Origin: an uncultured Eubacterium sp.
GTDB taxonomy: Bacteria > Bacillota > Clostridia > Lachnospirales > Lachnospiraceae
Length of the DNA stretch: 64,000 nucleotides
Direction of reading: 5' to 3'
NCBI GenBank assembly: GCA_900552795.1
Contig: USBB01000004.1
Span: 49,239 to 113,238, forward strand
The position numbers were made by a program, and so were the translations under genes. Every line of letters starts with the position of its first letter. Position 1 is the first letter of the stretch. The notes under the pieces were generated by a model. The model ran no database searches and was not told the origin of the DNA. It was given only the letters and a program-made list of their open reading frames with translations. Positions 17,395 to 26,101 of the stretch are shown in pieces.

Positions 17395-17409
17395 GCCGCA
17401 TTAAGCGGC
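17395..17409 (+). repeat. Short hairpin before the deoD ribosome site
   Basis: GCCGC-ATTAA-GCGGC followed by AGATTGGAGG. An almost identical module precedes mgsA at 53221. Confidence 0.65.
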
Positions 17410-17424
17410 AGATTGGAGGTAAAT

Positions 17425-18135
17425 ATGGGGACGCCACATATTAGTGCAAATAAAGGTGAAATTGCTAAGACTGTTCTTATGCCGGGAGACCCGTTGAGAG
17501 CTAAGTATATTGCGGAGGAATATCTTACAGATGTTAAGGTATTTAATAATGTTCGCAATATGCTCGGTTTTACCGGATATTATAATGGAAAACAGATATC
17601 TGTTATGGGAAGCGGAATGGGTATGCCTTCTATTGGAATATACAGTTATGAACTGTTTTCACAGTATGATGTTGAAAATATTGTAAGAATCGGTTCAGCG
17701 GGAGCTCTTGCTGATAATGTTAAGCTTAAGGATATATGTATTGCTATGGGAGCGTGTACTGATTCAAATTACGCTTCACAATATGGACTGGCAGGCACTT
17801 ATGCGCCTATAGCTGATTTTACTCTTTTGGAGAAAACCGTAAATGCCGCAAGAAACTTAAATTTAAATGTGGATGTTGGCAATGTACTTTCTTCTGATAT
17901 ATTCTACAATGATGATAATTCAGTTAATGACAGTTGGAGAAAAATGGGCGTTTTGGCTGTTGAGATGGAAGCTGCGGCTCTTTATATGAATGCGGCAAGA
18001 CTTAAGAAAAAAGCTCTCTGTATGGTTACAATAAGTGACCACTTGTACAGAAAGGAAGCTTTATCAGCAGAAGAAAGGCAGACAGGCTTTAACGATATGA
18101 TTAAAGCTGCTCTTACTGCAGCAGCAGACTATTAA
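17425..18135 (+). CDS. deoD: Purine-nucleoside phosphorylase, DeoD type
   Basis: A 236-aa hexameric-type phosphorylase that splits purine (deoxy)nucleosides with phosphate. Family motifs are MPGDPLRAKYIAE near the start, RIGSAGAL at about residue 90, and VEMEAAALY at about residue 180. A frame with 18 more residues starts at 17371, but that stretch is the repeat hairpin; TTGGAGG directly before the ATG at 17425 and the typical start MGTPHISANKGEIAK settle the start. Confidence 0.95.
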   Translation: MGTPHISANKGEIAKTVLMPGDPLRAKYIAEEYLTDVKVFNNVRNMLGFTGYYNGKQISVMGSGMGMPSIGIYSYELFSQYDVENIVRIGSAGALADNVKLKDICIAMGACTDSNYASQYGLAGTYAPIADFTLLEKTVNAARNLNLNVDVGNVLSSDIFYNDDNSVNDSWRKMGVLAVEMEAAALYMNAARLKKKALCMVTISDHLYRKEALSAEERQTGFNDMIKAALTAAADY

Positions 18136-18157
18136 TGCTTATCAAGGGGATTTATAC

Positions 18158-19873
18158 ATGAATTATGATATCAAAATTATTGTTTTTTTTATAATTGTTA
18201 TATGTGTGGCCGTTTATATTATGATTGACAATAATAAAAAAGCAAAAATAAGAATGATTAACAAAATAAAAAAATCATACGGTAAAAGACCATCAAGAAA
18301 ATACAGCTATGATGAATTTGAAATGATTTCGCATTACTATGAGGACAGCATAGAAGACGGTATAATAGATACAGATGATTTCATTGATGATATCACATGG
18401 AATGATTTAAATATGGATGCTGTATTTAAGGATATGAATATATGCAATTCGTCTGTCGGACAGGAATATCTTTACAGAATGTTAAGGGTTCCCTGCAACG
18501 ATTTAAATAAGCTTAAGGAAACAGACAGGCTTGCGTCATATTTTGATAATAATGAAAAACAAAGATTAGACGTACAAAAAATATTTGCAGAACTTGGATT
18601 TGCAAAACATATATCATTAAGTGATTATCTTGGGCTTATAGTTGATTTAAAGGCAGGCGGCAATTTTATACATTATTTATCTGTGATATTACTTGCTACA
18701 GCACTTGTTTTCTGCCTTTTTATAAATCCTGTGATGGGAATTGCACTTGTCATAGGTGCAGTTGCGTTTTCTGTTATAAGCTATTACAGGTTTAAGGCGG
18801 GGGTTGAATCTTATTTCGGATGTGTTACACAGCTTGTAAAAATGCTTAGGGCAGCAAAAGCAATAAATGATTTAAAGCTTGAGGAACTTAAAGACTACAA
18901 TGAAGATTTAACTGATATATGCAGCCAGTTTTCAAATATAACTAAAAATTCAGGACTTATTGTTTCGGGAAATGTAAGCGGCTCGTTCTCAGAAATGATT
19001 CTTGAATACGTGCGGATGCTTACACATGCCGATTTAATTAAATTTAATAATATGGTAAAGATGCTTGGCAAAAAGCAGGATGTTGTTTTTAAGCTGTTTG
19101 ATATTTTAGGCTTTATTGAGAGCTGTATATGTGTAGCTTCATACAGAAATGTGCTTCCATATTATTCAAAGCCGGAATTTGTAAATACTTCTGTAAGCAA
19201 TTCAAATGCAAGACTGACAGTAAAAGAGGCCTTTCATCCTCTCATTGAAAAGCCTGTTGCAAATTCAATTAATGCGGACAAGCATGTTCTGCTTACAGGT
19301 TCAAATGCCTCGGGAAAGTCAACATTTTTGAAAACTATTGCAATAAATGCCCTTTTAAGTCAGGCTATATATACAAGTGTATCAAAAGAATACAAAGCAT
19401 CATTTTTCAGAATATATTCTTCGATGTCATTAAAAGATGATTTAAGCAGCAACAACAGCTACTATATTGTGGAGATTAAATCATTAAAAAGAATTCTTGA
19501 TTCCACCGAAAAGAAAGACAGTAAGCCTGTGCTTTGCTTTGTAGACGAGGTGCTGCGTGGAACAAATACGGTTGAGCGAATTGCTGCATCATCAGAGATA
19601 TTAAAAAGTCTGCGATATAAAAATGTTCTTGTATTTGCTGCAACTCATGACATTGAGCTTACAACGCTGCTTGAAAAATACTATGATAACTATCATTTTG
19701 AAGAACAGGTTACAGACAATGATGTCAAATTTAATTTTAAACTGTTTAAGGGTCCTGCAACAACGCGGAATGCCATAAAGCTTTTAAATGTTATAGGCTA
19801 TGACAAAGAAATCATAGACAATGCAGAGCGAAGAGCAAATTATTTTATAGAGCACGGGGTATGGAATTGTTGA
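18158..19873 (+). CDS. Membrane-anchored MutS-like ATPase
   Basis: A 571-aa protein that keeps the MutS core and ATPase domains but lacks the mismatch-recognition domains. One membrane segment lies at about residues 5-23 and a hydrophobic pair at about 172-214. Walker A is GSNASGKST at about 383-391, and a Walker B-like stretch (LCFVDEVLRGTNT) and the AATHD switch follow. Such MutS-domain V proteins with membrane segments occur in Firmicutes and Bacteroidetes; their task is not established. It is not the mismatch-repair MutS, which lies at 36704. AAGGGG precedes the ATG. It follows deoD closely. Confidence 0.85.
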   Translation: MNYDIKIIVFFIIVICVAVYIMIDNNKKAKIRMINKIKKSYGKRPSRKYSYDEFEMISHYYEDSIEDGIIDTDDFIDDITWNDLNMDAVFKDMNICNSSVGQEYLYRMLRVPCNDLNKLKETDRLASYFDNNEKQRLDVQKIFAELGFAKHISLSDYLGLIVDLKAGGNFIHYLSVILLATALVFCLFINPVMGIALVIGAVAFSVISYYRFKAGVESYFGCVTQLVKMLRAAKAINDLKLEELKDYNEDLTDICSQFSNITKNSGLIVSGNVSGSFSEMILEYVRMLTHADLIKFNNMVKMLGKKQDVVFKLFDILGFIESCICVASYRNVLPYYSKPEFVNTSVSNSNARLTVKEAFHPLIEKPVANSINADKHVLLTGSNASGKSTFLKTIAINALLSQAIYTSVSKEYKASFFRIYSSMSLKDDLSSNNSYYIVEIKSLKRILDSTEKKDSKPVLCFVDEVLRGTNTVERIAASSEILKSLRYKNVLVFAATHDIELTTLLEKYYDNYHFEEQVTDNDVKFNFKLFKGPATTRNAIKLLNVIGYDKEIIDNAERRANYFIEHGVWNC

Positions 19874-19898
19874 TAATGATTTTGCTGTATGGTATAAT
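19870..19898 (+). promoter_or_regulatory. Promoter of the 59-aa gene and alaS
   Basis: TTGATA at 19870-19875 and TATAAT at 19893-19898 with a 17-base spacer; TGG before the -10 makes it an extended -10. It overlaps the stop codon of the MutS-like gene. A small TTGCAC-TAA-GTGCAA hairpin starts right after it at 19901. Confidence 0.75.
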
Positions 19899-19950
19899 CA
19901 TTGCACTAAGTGCAATTTAAGGTGATAAATTGCTTTAGAAACGAGGATTA

Positions 19951-20101
19951 GAATGGAGATTAGTGTGAAAAAATATTCTGATGAGATATTTTTTCACACA
20001 GCTATTTGTGTCGCAGGCGCCACAAAGTAGCTTTTATCGCAGAGTCAAATTTAAGATTTGCCTCGCGATTCCTCCGACGCAAAAGCGTCTGCGGAATGGA
20101 G
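19951..20101 (+). repeat. Mosaic hairpin element in the alaS leader (copy E2)
   Basis: Four hairpins in a row: H1, a perfect 14-bp stem (19963-19976 with 19986-19999); H2, TTTGTG/CACAAA (20005-20026); H3, 20036-20069, with stems ATCGC/GCGAT and CAAAT/ATTTG; H4, GACGC-AAAA-GCGTC (20076-20089). CTGCGGAATGGAGA follows. H1-H2 are related to 42365-42438, and H3-H4 to 11785-11846. A 25-codon frame (19953-20030) runs through H1-H2. No T-box is visible in this leader. Confidence 0.8.
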
Positions 20102-20107
20102 ATTACT

Positions 20108-20287
20108 ATGGTTGGATTGACAAGCGTCTTATTTGGTGAAGTTATTTATGAAGCGGTCAAATTTGTAATAATGCTTTGTTTACTTGCAGGCGGTGTGTTT
20201 ATAGGAAGTCGCCTTCGAAAAAAATCAGATGCAAAAAAGGCGGCAAAGGCTGCCCAAAATGAAATTAAAGAAAATATACAAGAGTAA
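20108..20287 (+). CDS. 59-aa membrane protein upstream of alaS
   Basis: A short protein with one membrane helix (about residues 12-33, AVKFVIMLCLLAGGVFIGSRL) and a basic/Ala-rich cytoplasmic tail that ends in KENIQE. GGAG at 20098-20101 is correctly spaced for the ATG at 20108; a longer frame from 20006 only translates the repeat element. It is the first gene of a probable two-gene unit with alaS. No family recognised; a small single-helix protein at this place could be a membrane regulator, but that is a guess. Confidence 0.7.
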   Translation: MVGLTSVLFGEVIYEAVKFVIMLCLLAGGVFIGSRLRKKSDAKKAAKAAQNEIKENIQE

Positions 20288-20308
20288 TAAAACCGGGAGG
20301 ATAAGAAA

Positions 20309-22951
20309 GTGCAGTACAGAGGTGTTAACGAATTAAGAAGAATGTATCTTGATTTTTTTGAGAGCAAGGATCATTTGAAAATGAAAAGTTTTTCCCTCGT
20401 TCCACATAACGATAACAGTTTGCTGATTATTAATTCAGGTATGGCTCCTTTAAAGCCATATTTTACAGGACAGGAAATTCCACCTAAGAGAAGGGTGACA
20501 ACATGTCAGAAATGTATACGTACAGGTGATATCGAAAATGTCGGTAAAACGGCAAGACACGGTACATTCTTTGAGATGCTTGGAAATTTCTCATTCGGAG
20601 ATTATTTTAAAACTGAAGCTATTCATTGGTCATGGGAGTTTTTGACAGAGGTAGTCGGTCTTGATGCTGACAGATTATATCCGTCTGTTTATGTTGATGA
20701 TGATGAAGCTTTTGATATCTGGAATAAGGAAATCGGTATCGCAAAGGAACGTATTTTCAGATTCGGAAAAGAAGATAATTTCTGGGAACACGGTGCAGGT
20801 CCTTGCGGTCCATGTTCAGAGATATACTATGACCGCGGTGAGAAATATGGCTGCGGAAAGCCTGGCTGCACTGTAGGCTGTGAATGTGACAGATATATGG
20901 AAGTATGGAATAATGTATTTTCACAGTTTAATAATGACGGAAAGGGCAATTATTCTGACCTGGCTCAGAAAAACATTGATACCGGTATGGGGCTTGAACG
21001 TCTTGCAGTTGTTGTTCAGGATGTTGATTCAATATTCGATGTTGATACATTGCAGGCACTCCGCAATAAAGTATGTGAAATGGCAGGCGTTGTATATAAA
21101 GATAATGAGAAGCAGGACGTTTCAATAAGAGTTATAACAGACCATATCCGTTCAGTAACATTTATGGTAAGTGACGGTATTATGCCATCAAATGAGGGCA
21201 GAGGTTATGTTTTAAGAAGACTTTTAAGAAGAGCTGCAAGACACGGAAGACTTCTTGGAATTGAGGGAAAGTTCCTTGCAAAGCTTTGTGAGACTGTAAT
21301 TGAAGGTTCTAAGGATGGCTACCCTGAACTTGAAGAAAAGAAAGAGTTTATTTTTAAGGTAATCACTGAGGAAGAAGATAAGTTTAATAAGACTATCGAC
21401 CAGGGCTTAAGTATACTTGCTGATATGGAGAAGAGCCTTGCTGAGAATAATACAAATATCCTTTCAGGAGCAGACGCATTTAAGCTGTATGATACTTACG
21501 GTTTTCCTCTTGATCTCACAAAGGAAATTCTTGAAGAAAAAGGTATAGGAATCGATGAGGACGGTTTTAACAATGCTATGCAGGAGCAGAAAGTTAAAGC
21601 AAGAAACGCAAGAAAAACAACTAATTATATGGGCGCTGATGCGACTGTTTATGATGATATAGACCCTGAAATCACAAGTAAATTTGTAGGATATGATAAA
21701 CTTGAAAACACTTCAAAGGTAACTGTTCTTACAACTGAAAATGATATTGTACAGGCTTTGTCAGAGGGTGACAGAGGTACTATAATAGTTGATGAGACTG
21801 TATTTTATGCAACCATGGGTGGTCAGGAAGGCGACACTGGTATTATAAGCACAGATGACGGATGTTTTAAGGTTGAGACTACAATCAAGTTAAAGGGTGG
21901 TAAAATCGGTCATGTCGGCGTTATGACATCAGGTATGATTAAGGTTTCAGATACAGTTACTTTGTCAGTTGATGCTGCAAAGAGAGCCGACATATGTAAA
22001 AACCATAGTGCAACACACCTTTTACAGAAAGCATTAAGAGAGGTTCTTGGAAATCATGTTGAGCAGTCAGGTTCATTTGTAAATCCTGACAGATTAAGAT
22101 TTGATTTTACACATTTTCAGAGCATGACTGCTGATGAAATTGCAAGAGTGGAAGCTATTGTTAACGAAAAGATAGCAGAAAACATATGTGTAGTTACAGA
22201 TGTAATGTCTATTGAGGATGCAAAAAAGACAGGTGCTATGGCACTTTTCGGCGAAAAATACGGTGATACCGTAAGAGTTGTCTCTATGGGTGATTTTTCA
22301 AAAGAATTCTGCGGCGGTACGCACGTTGCCAATACTTCAAATATTGCTTTATTTAAGATTGTCTCTGAATCAGGCGTTGCGGCCGGTACAAGAAGAATAG
22401 AGGCTCTTACCGGAAATGGCGTGCTTAAATATTATGCACAGCTTGAGCAGGAGATTGAAGATGCTGCCAAGGCTGCTAAGACAGAAGTTCCACAGCTTGT
22501 AAAGAAAATACATTCAATGAATGATGAAATTAAAGCACTTGCAAGTGAAAATGAAAAGCTTAAATCAGAGCTTGCAAATAATGCACTCGGTAACGCATCG
22601 GGTGATGTTAAGGAAATAGGAGGCTTTAACTTCCTTGCTACAAAGGTAGATAACGTTGATATGAATGAGCTTCGTAACCTCGGCGATAAGCTTAAAAACG
22701 AAATTGGTTCAGGTATGGTTCTTATCGTAAGTGCACAGGGCAGCGATAAAGTCAATATGATTGCAATGGCAACAGATGACGCTGTTGAAAAGGGAGCTCA
22801 TGCCGGAAATCTTATAAAAGCGGTTGCATCAATAGTTGGCGGAGGCGGAGGCGGACGTCCGAATATGGCACAGGCAGGCGGAAAAAATCCTGCCGGAATA
22901 GATGAACTTCTGACAAAAGCACCGGACGTATTTGAAGGTCAAATTTCTTAA
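20309..22951 (+). CDS. alaS: Alanyl-tRNA synthetase
   Basis: Class II synthetase of 880 aa that charges tRNA-Ala. The N-terminal catalytic core begins RRMYLDFFESKDHLKMKS and shows motif 2 around FEMLGNFSFGDYF. The editing domain has the zinc-site His and Cys residues in NHSATHLLQKAL and CGGTHVANTS. The C-terminal part carries a coiled coil and the Gly-rich GGGGGGRPNMAQAGG, all in the usual order. GGGAGG at 20295-20300 precedes a GTG start. Co-transcribed with the 59-aa membrane protein. No T-box is seen upstream. Confidence 0.96.
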   Translation: MQYRGVNELRRMYLDFFESKDHLKMKSFSLVPHNDNSLLIINSGMAPLKPYFTGQEIPPKRRVTTCQKCIRTGDIENVGKTARHGTFFEMLGNFSFGDYFKTEAIHWSWEFLTEVVGLDADRLYPSVYVDDDEAFDIWNKEIGIAKERIFRFGKEDNFWEHGAGPCGPCSEIYYDRGEKYGCGKPGCTVGCECDRYMEVWNNVFSQFNNDGKGNYSDLAQKNIDTGMGLERLAVVVQDVDSIFDVDTLQALRNKVCEMAGVVYKDNEKQDVSIRVITDHIRSVTFMVSDGIMPSNEGRGYVLRRLLRRAARHGRLLGIEGKFLAKLCETVIEGSKDGYPELEEKKEFIFKVITEEEDKFNKTIDQGLSILADMEKSLAENNTNILSGADAFKLYDTYGFPLDLTKEILEEKGIGIDEDGFNNAMQEQKVKARNARKTTNYMGADATVYDDIDPEITSKFVGYDKLENTSKVTVLTTENDIVQALSEGDRGTIIVDETVFYATMGGQEGDTGIISTDDGCFKVETTIKLKGGKIGHVGVMTSGMIKVSDTVTLSVDAAKRADICKNHSATHLLQKALREVLGNHVEQSGSFVNPDRLRFDFTHFQSMTADEIARVEAIVNEKIAENICVVTDVMSIEDAKKTGAMALFGEKYGDTVRVVSMGDFSKEFCGGTHVANTSNIALFKIVSESGVAAGTRRIEALTGNGVLKYYAQLEQEIEDAAKAAKTEVPQLVKKIHSMNDEIKALASENEKLKSELANNALGNASGDVKEIGGFNFLATKVDNVDMNELRNLGDKLKNEIGSGMVLIVSAQGSDKVNMIAMATDDAVEKGAHAGNLIKAVASIVGGGGGGRPNMAQAGGKNPAGIDELLTKAPDVFEGQIS

Positions 22952-22981
22952 CAAAATTAAGATTAAAAATCAAATTTAATG

Positions 22982-23009
22982 TTGACGAATGAAGAATATA
23001 TGATATAAT
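22982..23009 (+). promoter_or_regulatory. Promoter of rpsU
   Basis: TTGACG at 22982-22987 and TATAAT at 23004-23009, spacer 16, with TGA before the -10. Confidence 0.75.
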
Positions 23010-23011
23010 CT

Positions 23012-23062
23012 AAGTTGTGCAATTAATTAATACCCTATTATATGTATAGTTGAGCACAATTT
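23012..23062 (+). promoter_or_regulatory. Leader palindrome of rpsU
   Basis: AAGTTGTGC (23012-23020) can pair with GCACAATTT (23054-23062), 9 bp with one G-U, enclosing a 33-base loop in the rpsU leader. It could be an autoregulatory site; no protein partner is shown. Confidence 0.35.
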
Positions 23063-23090
23063 TGCTACAGAAGGGTGGTCAGGAAGAAGT

Positions 23091-23267
23091 ATGTCAAATG
23101 TCATCGTTAAAGAAAACGAGTCTTTAGATAGCGCATTACGCAGATTTAAAAGAAACTGTGCTAAAGCGGGCATTCAGCAGGAAATTCGTAAAAGAGAACA
23201 TTACGAAAAGCCAAGCGTAAGACGTAAAAAGAAGTCAGAAGCTGCAAGAAAACGTAAGTTCAACTAA
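23091..23267 (+). CDS. rpsU: 30S ribosomal protein S21
   Basis: A 58-aa, very basic protein. It begins MSNVIVKENESLDSALRRFKR and continues with a KREHYEKPSVRRKKK stretch and a KRKFN end, the normal S21 pattern. S21 binds near the 3' end of 16S rRNA and takes part in initiation. AGGAAG lies before the ATG. Own promoter and terminator. It is directly followed by the yqfC-yqfD-phoH region, as in many Clostridia. Confidence 0.95.
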   Translation: MSNVIVKENESLDSALRRFKRNCAKAGIQQEIRKREHYEKPSVRRKKKSEAARKRKFN

Positions 23268-23287
23268 TTTAATTAACCTATTATTTA

Positions 23288-23314
23288 AGGTGGGCAAAAA
23301 TGCCCGCCTTTTTT
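23288..23314 (+). terminator. Terminator of rpsU
   Basis: AGGTGGGCA (23288-23296) pairs with TGCCCGCCT (23301-23309), one G-U, AAAA loop, then TTTTT. Confidence 0.9.
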
Positions 23315-23569
23315 ACTTTATAGGAAATTGCGTCCAAGACGCATTCTGATAACAAGTTTGCGAAGCAAATCTTGCAAGCGTCGTGAACGACGCTTTTTTA
23401 CTTTATAAGATTACAGTGTGGGAGTGCGAAGCACGAAACAATCCATGTAATTATAATTAGGGTGTTTTGACACCTTAATCTTTTATGCGAATAAATCAAA
23501 TCCTGACTTCATATAATTAATTAAATTTCGCCTTTTCACAACAAGCTGCTCAGAAATGAGGATTAGTAT
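23315..23569 (+). repeat. Hairpin-rich gap between rpsU and yqfC (copy E3, inverted)
   Basis: No gene. From 23330 to 23393 lie GCGTC-CAA-GACGC, TTTGC-GAA-GCAAA and a near-perfect GCGTCGT/ACGACGC hairpin, then a T-run. This stretch is the reverse complement of 39357-39426 with about three differences in 70 bases. Next are GTGC-GAA-GCAC (near 23424) within a larger ATTACA...TGTAAT pairing, GGTGT-TTTG-ACACC (23461-23474), and a sigma-E-like promoter. CAGAAATGAGGA at the end resembles the site at 42460. Confidence 0.75.
23489..23517 (+). promoter_or_regulatory. Sigma-E-like promoter of yqfC-yqfD
   Basis: GAATAAA at 23489-23495, 14-base spacer, CATATAAT at 23510-23517. This is close to the sigma-E consensus, and yqfCD is a sigma-E unit in B. 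subtilis. Confidence 0.5.
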
Positions 23570-23827
23570 ATGTCTAAAAAAATTAATATTGTTGAAAAAA
23601 TGGAGTTATCTAAAGATGCTGCGCTTGATTTTCCTATCGTTACTTCAGTAGGAAATTATGAAATATACATAGAAAATTTTAAATCTATAATATTATATGA
23701 AAATGACACGCTGAAACTTTTGACAAAATGTGGAATAATAACTGTTCAGGGAACTTCTCTTGAGATAATGTATTATGATGATGAAGTTATATTTATAAAG
23801 GGACGCATTTCAAAGGTAGAATATTGA
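23570..23827 (+). CDS. yqfC: YabP/YqfC family sporulation protein
   Basis: An 85-aa protein of the YabP/YqfC family. The characteristic IVTSVGNYEIYIENFKSIILY is at about residues 24-43 and a small beta-rich core runs to IFIKGRISKVEY. Family members are mother-cell sporulation proteins without known biochemical activity. ATGAGGA lies before the ATG. The adjacent yqfD gene and the order yqfC-yqfD-phoH-ybeY-cdd match Bacillus, which supports the name over yabP. Confidence 0.87.
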   Translation: MSKKINIVEKMELSKDAALDFPIVTSVGNYEIYIENFKSIILYENDTLKLLTKCGIITVQGTSLEIMYYDDEVIFIKGRISKVEY

Positions 23828-23864
23828 GTTATCTAATCTACATATTAATTTTTTCGGAGGGAGT

Positions 23865-25082
23865 ATGTGGAGACAGATGAAGACAGCGACTAATTATGTT
23901 AAAATAAGTGCAGTTGGAAATTATCCGGAAAAATTTCTTAATATGTGCAGGTATAAAGGAATTTTAATTTGGAATATAAACAAAACAGATGACGGCATAG
24001 AGGGATATATATCCAAAAATGATTTTATGAAAATTAAAGATATATGCCATAAAACTTACACGAAAGTAAAAGTTTTAAAGCGAAAAGGCATCGGTTTTAT
24101 AATGTTTAAATACAGAAAGCATTATTCATTTATAGCTGGAATTTTTATTGCCTTTGCAATGCTTTATGTATGCAGTCTGTTTATTTGGAACATATCATTT
24201 ACGGGAAATACAAGGTATACCGGCAGTTTTCTTTTGAAATATTTAAGTTCGGCAGGAATTAATACGGGTATACGCATAAAAAATATAGATTGTGATTATA
24301 TAGAAACCTCTTTAAGGTCAGATTTTAAAGATATAACATGGGTTTCAGCGCAGATAAGCGGAACAAAGCTTATAGTACATATAAAAGAAAATGATGGTGT
24401 AGGACAGATTACGGAAACATCAAACGATTGCCGAGATATAGTTGCATCTCAGTCAGGAGTTGTCGAAAGTATTATAACAAGAAAAGGAACGCCGCTCGTT
24501 AAAAAGGGAGATACAGTAGAAAAAGGACAAATACTTGTATCGGGTACGGTAAAGGTTTACGATGATTCGGGTACCGAGGCGGATGCATACAACACAAGAG
24601 CTGATGCGGACATTTTAATAAAATGTGAGCTTGAATACAGTGATGAGCTTAACAAAAATTATGAGGAAAAAGTTTATACCGGAAAGACAAAAAAAATAAA
24701 TGTTGTAAGAATAAAAGATTCATGTATTGAATTTGGTATTGATTTTAGAAAATTCGGGGAAGCTGATATTACTTACGAGACAAAACAAATTGCATTTGAA
24801 AACGATTTTTATATTCCCGTCTTTGTAGGAAAAAAGCAGTATCATGAATATAAGACAGTAAAAAAAACGTACAGTTACGATGAAGCTAAAAGCATAATGG
24901 CTGCGCGTTTTAATAAATATATTAAAGATTTATCGGAAAATGAAGTGCAAATACTTCAATATAATGTTAAAATGGATTCGAATAATGTCTGTTATTATTC
25001 GTCAGGCAAACTTAATGTTCTAATGCCTGCTATTGAATATACGGACGTTAACATAATAGTGAAGGAAGAAAACAGCCAATGA
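23865..25082 (+). CDS. yqfD: Sporulation protein YqfD
   Basis: A 405-aa membrane protein of the YqfD family. A cytoplasmic N-terminal region of about 90 residues contains the KVKVLKRKGIGFIMFKYRK stretch. It is followed by one membrane helix (about residues 88-107) and a large extracytoplasmic domain with FTGNTRYT and a region reminiscent of a biotinyl-lipoyl turn (KKGDTVEKGQILVSGTV). CGGAGGGAG precedes the ATG. The stop overlaps the phoH start by four bases. Function in sporulation is known only genetically in relatives. Confidence 0.88.
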   Translation: MWRQMKTATNYVKISAVGNYPEKFLNMCRYKGILIWNINKTDDGIEGYISKNDFMKIKDICHKTYTKVKVLKRKGIGFIMFKYRKHYSFIAGIFIAFAMLYVCSLFIWNISFTGNTRYTGSFLLKYLSSAGINTGIRIKNIDCDYIETSLRSDFKDITWVSAQISGTKLIVHIKENDGVGQITETSNDCRDIVASQSGVVESIITRKGTPLVKKGDTVEKGQILVSGTVKVYDDSGTEADAYNTRADADILIKCELEYSDELNKNYEEKVYTGKTKKINVVRIKDSCIEFGIDFRKFGEADITYETKQIAFENDFYIPVFVGKKQYHEYKTVKKTYSYDEAKSIMAARFNKYIKDLSENEVQILQYNVKMDSNNVCYYSSGKLNVLMPAIEYTDVNIIVKEENSQ

Positions 25083-26101
25083 GTGTAGTTGAAGTTATTG
25101 TAGATATGCCTGCCATATACAGCAGTAATGTATTTGGACAGTTTGATGAGTTTATAAAAAAAATTGAACGTACATTAAAGGTTACAATTATATCAAGAAA
25201 TTCAGATGTTAAGGTGTTAGGGGCTCCTGCCGATGTAAAACATGCGGCAAACGTGCTTAATAATCTTTTGGAACTTGCAAAACGCGGCAATGTGATAACA
25301 GCGCAGAATGTCGATTATGCGTTGTCGCTTTGCTTTGAAGAAAAAGAAAATGCGGTTCTTGAAATAGATTCTGATTTAATATGCAGAACAATCAATGGTA
25401 AACCCGTAAAGCCAAAGACATTAGGACAAAAATATTATGTTGACCAGATACGTGAAAAAATGATAGTTTTCGGTCTCGGCCCTGCCGGAACAGGTAAAAC
25501 CTATCTGGCAATGGCCATGGCCATAAACGCATTTAAAAATGACGAGGTCGGAAGAATCATTCTTACGCGTCCTGCAATTGAAGCCGGAGAAAAGCTTGGA
25601 TTTTTGCCAGGAGACCTGCAAAGCAAAGTTGACCCGTATTTAAGACCTCTTTACGACGCACTTTATCAGATTATGGGCGCAGAAAGCTTTGCTGCAAATA
25701 TGGAAAAAGGACTTATTGAGGTTGCACCTCTCGCTTATATGAGAGGACGTACTCTTGATAATTCTTTTATAATCCTTGATGAGGCACAGAATACAACTCC
25801 GGCGCAGATGAAAATGTTTCTTACAAGGATAGGCTTTGGTTCAAAGGTTGTAATAACAGGCGATTTAACACAAAAAGATCTTCCAAAGGACACCGTTTGC
25901 GGTCTTGATGTTGCTATGAAGGTATTGTCAAAAATAGACGAGATAGGCTTTGTAAAGCTTACAAGTCAGGATGTTGTAAGACATCCTCTTGTACAAAAAA
26001 TCGTAAAAGCTTACGAGGATTACGAAAAAAAGCAGACAGACACGTCAAAAAGAAACAGAGGTTACTCAAAGGAGAAAAAAGGAAATGACACTAAACATTG
26101 A
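25079..26101 (+). CDS. phoH: PhoH family ATPase
   Basis: A 340-aa P-loop ATPase of the PhoH family, often linked to RNA metabolism together with YbeY. The N-terminal part is KH-like (VKVLGAPADVKHAANVLNNL, about residues 40-60). Walker A is GPAGTGKTYLAMAMA at about 139, Walker B/sensor is FIILDEAQNTTPAQMKMF at about 230, and ITGDLTQKDLP follows. It overlaps yqfD (ATGA) and ybeY (17 bases), so the three are translationally linked. Confidence 0.92.
   Translation: MSVVEVIVDMPAIYSSNVFGQFDEFIKKIERTLKVTIISRNSDVKVLGAPADVKHAANVLNNLLELAKRGNVITAQNVDYALSLCFEEKENAVLEIDSDLICRTINGKPVKPKTLGQKYYVDQIREKMIVFGLGPAGTGKTYLAMAMAINAFKNDEVGRIILTRPAIEAGEKLGFLPGDLQSKVDPYLRPLYDALYQIMGAESFAANMEKGLIEVAPLAYMRGRTLDNSFIILDEAQNTTPAQMKMFLTRIGFGSKVVITGDLTQKDLPKDTVCGLDVAMKVLSKIDEIGFVKLTSQDVVRHPLVQKIVKAYEDYEKKQTDTSKRNRGYSKEKKGNDTKH

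Noticed and set aside
19953..20030. 25-codon frame as a real small gene
   Set aside because: It lies wholly inside the hairpin element and its codons make up the palindromes; kept only as a finding together with the 41-codon frame at 42355.
19899..20107. T-box or riboswitch in the alaS leader
   Set aside because: The long structured leader suggested a T-box, but I find no TGGNACCGCG antiterminator motif and no terminator with a T-run; the hairpins instead match the mosaic repeat family.
23315..23569. CRISPR-like array from the regular palindromes
   Set aside because: The palindromes differ in sequence and spacing, there are no equal spacers, and no cas genes are near.
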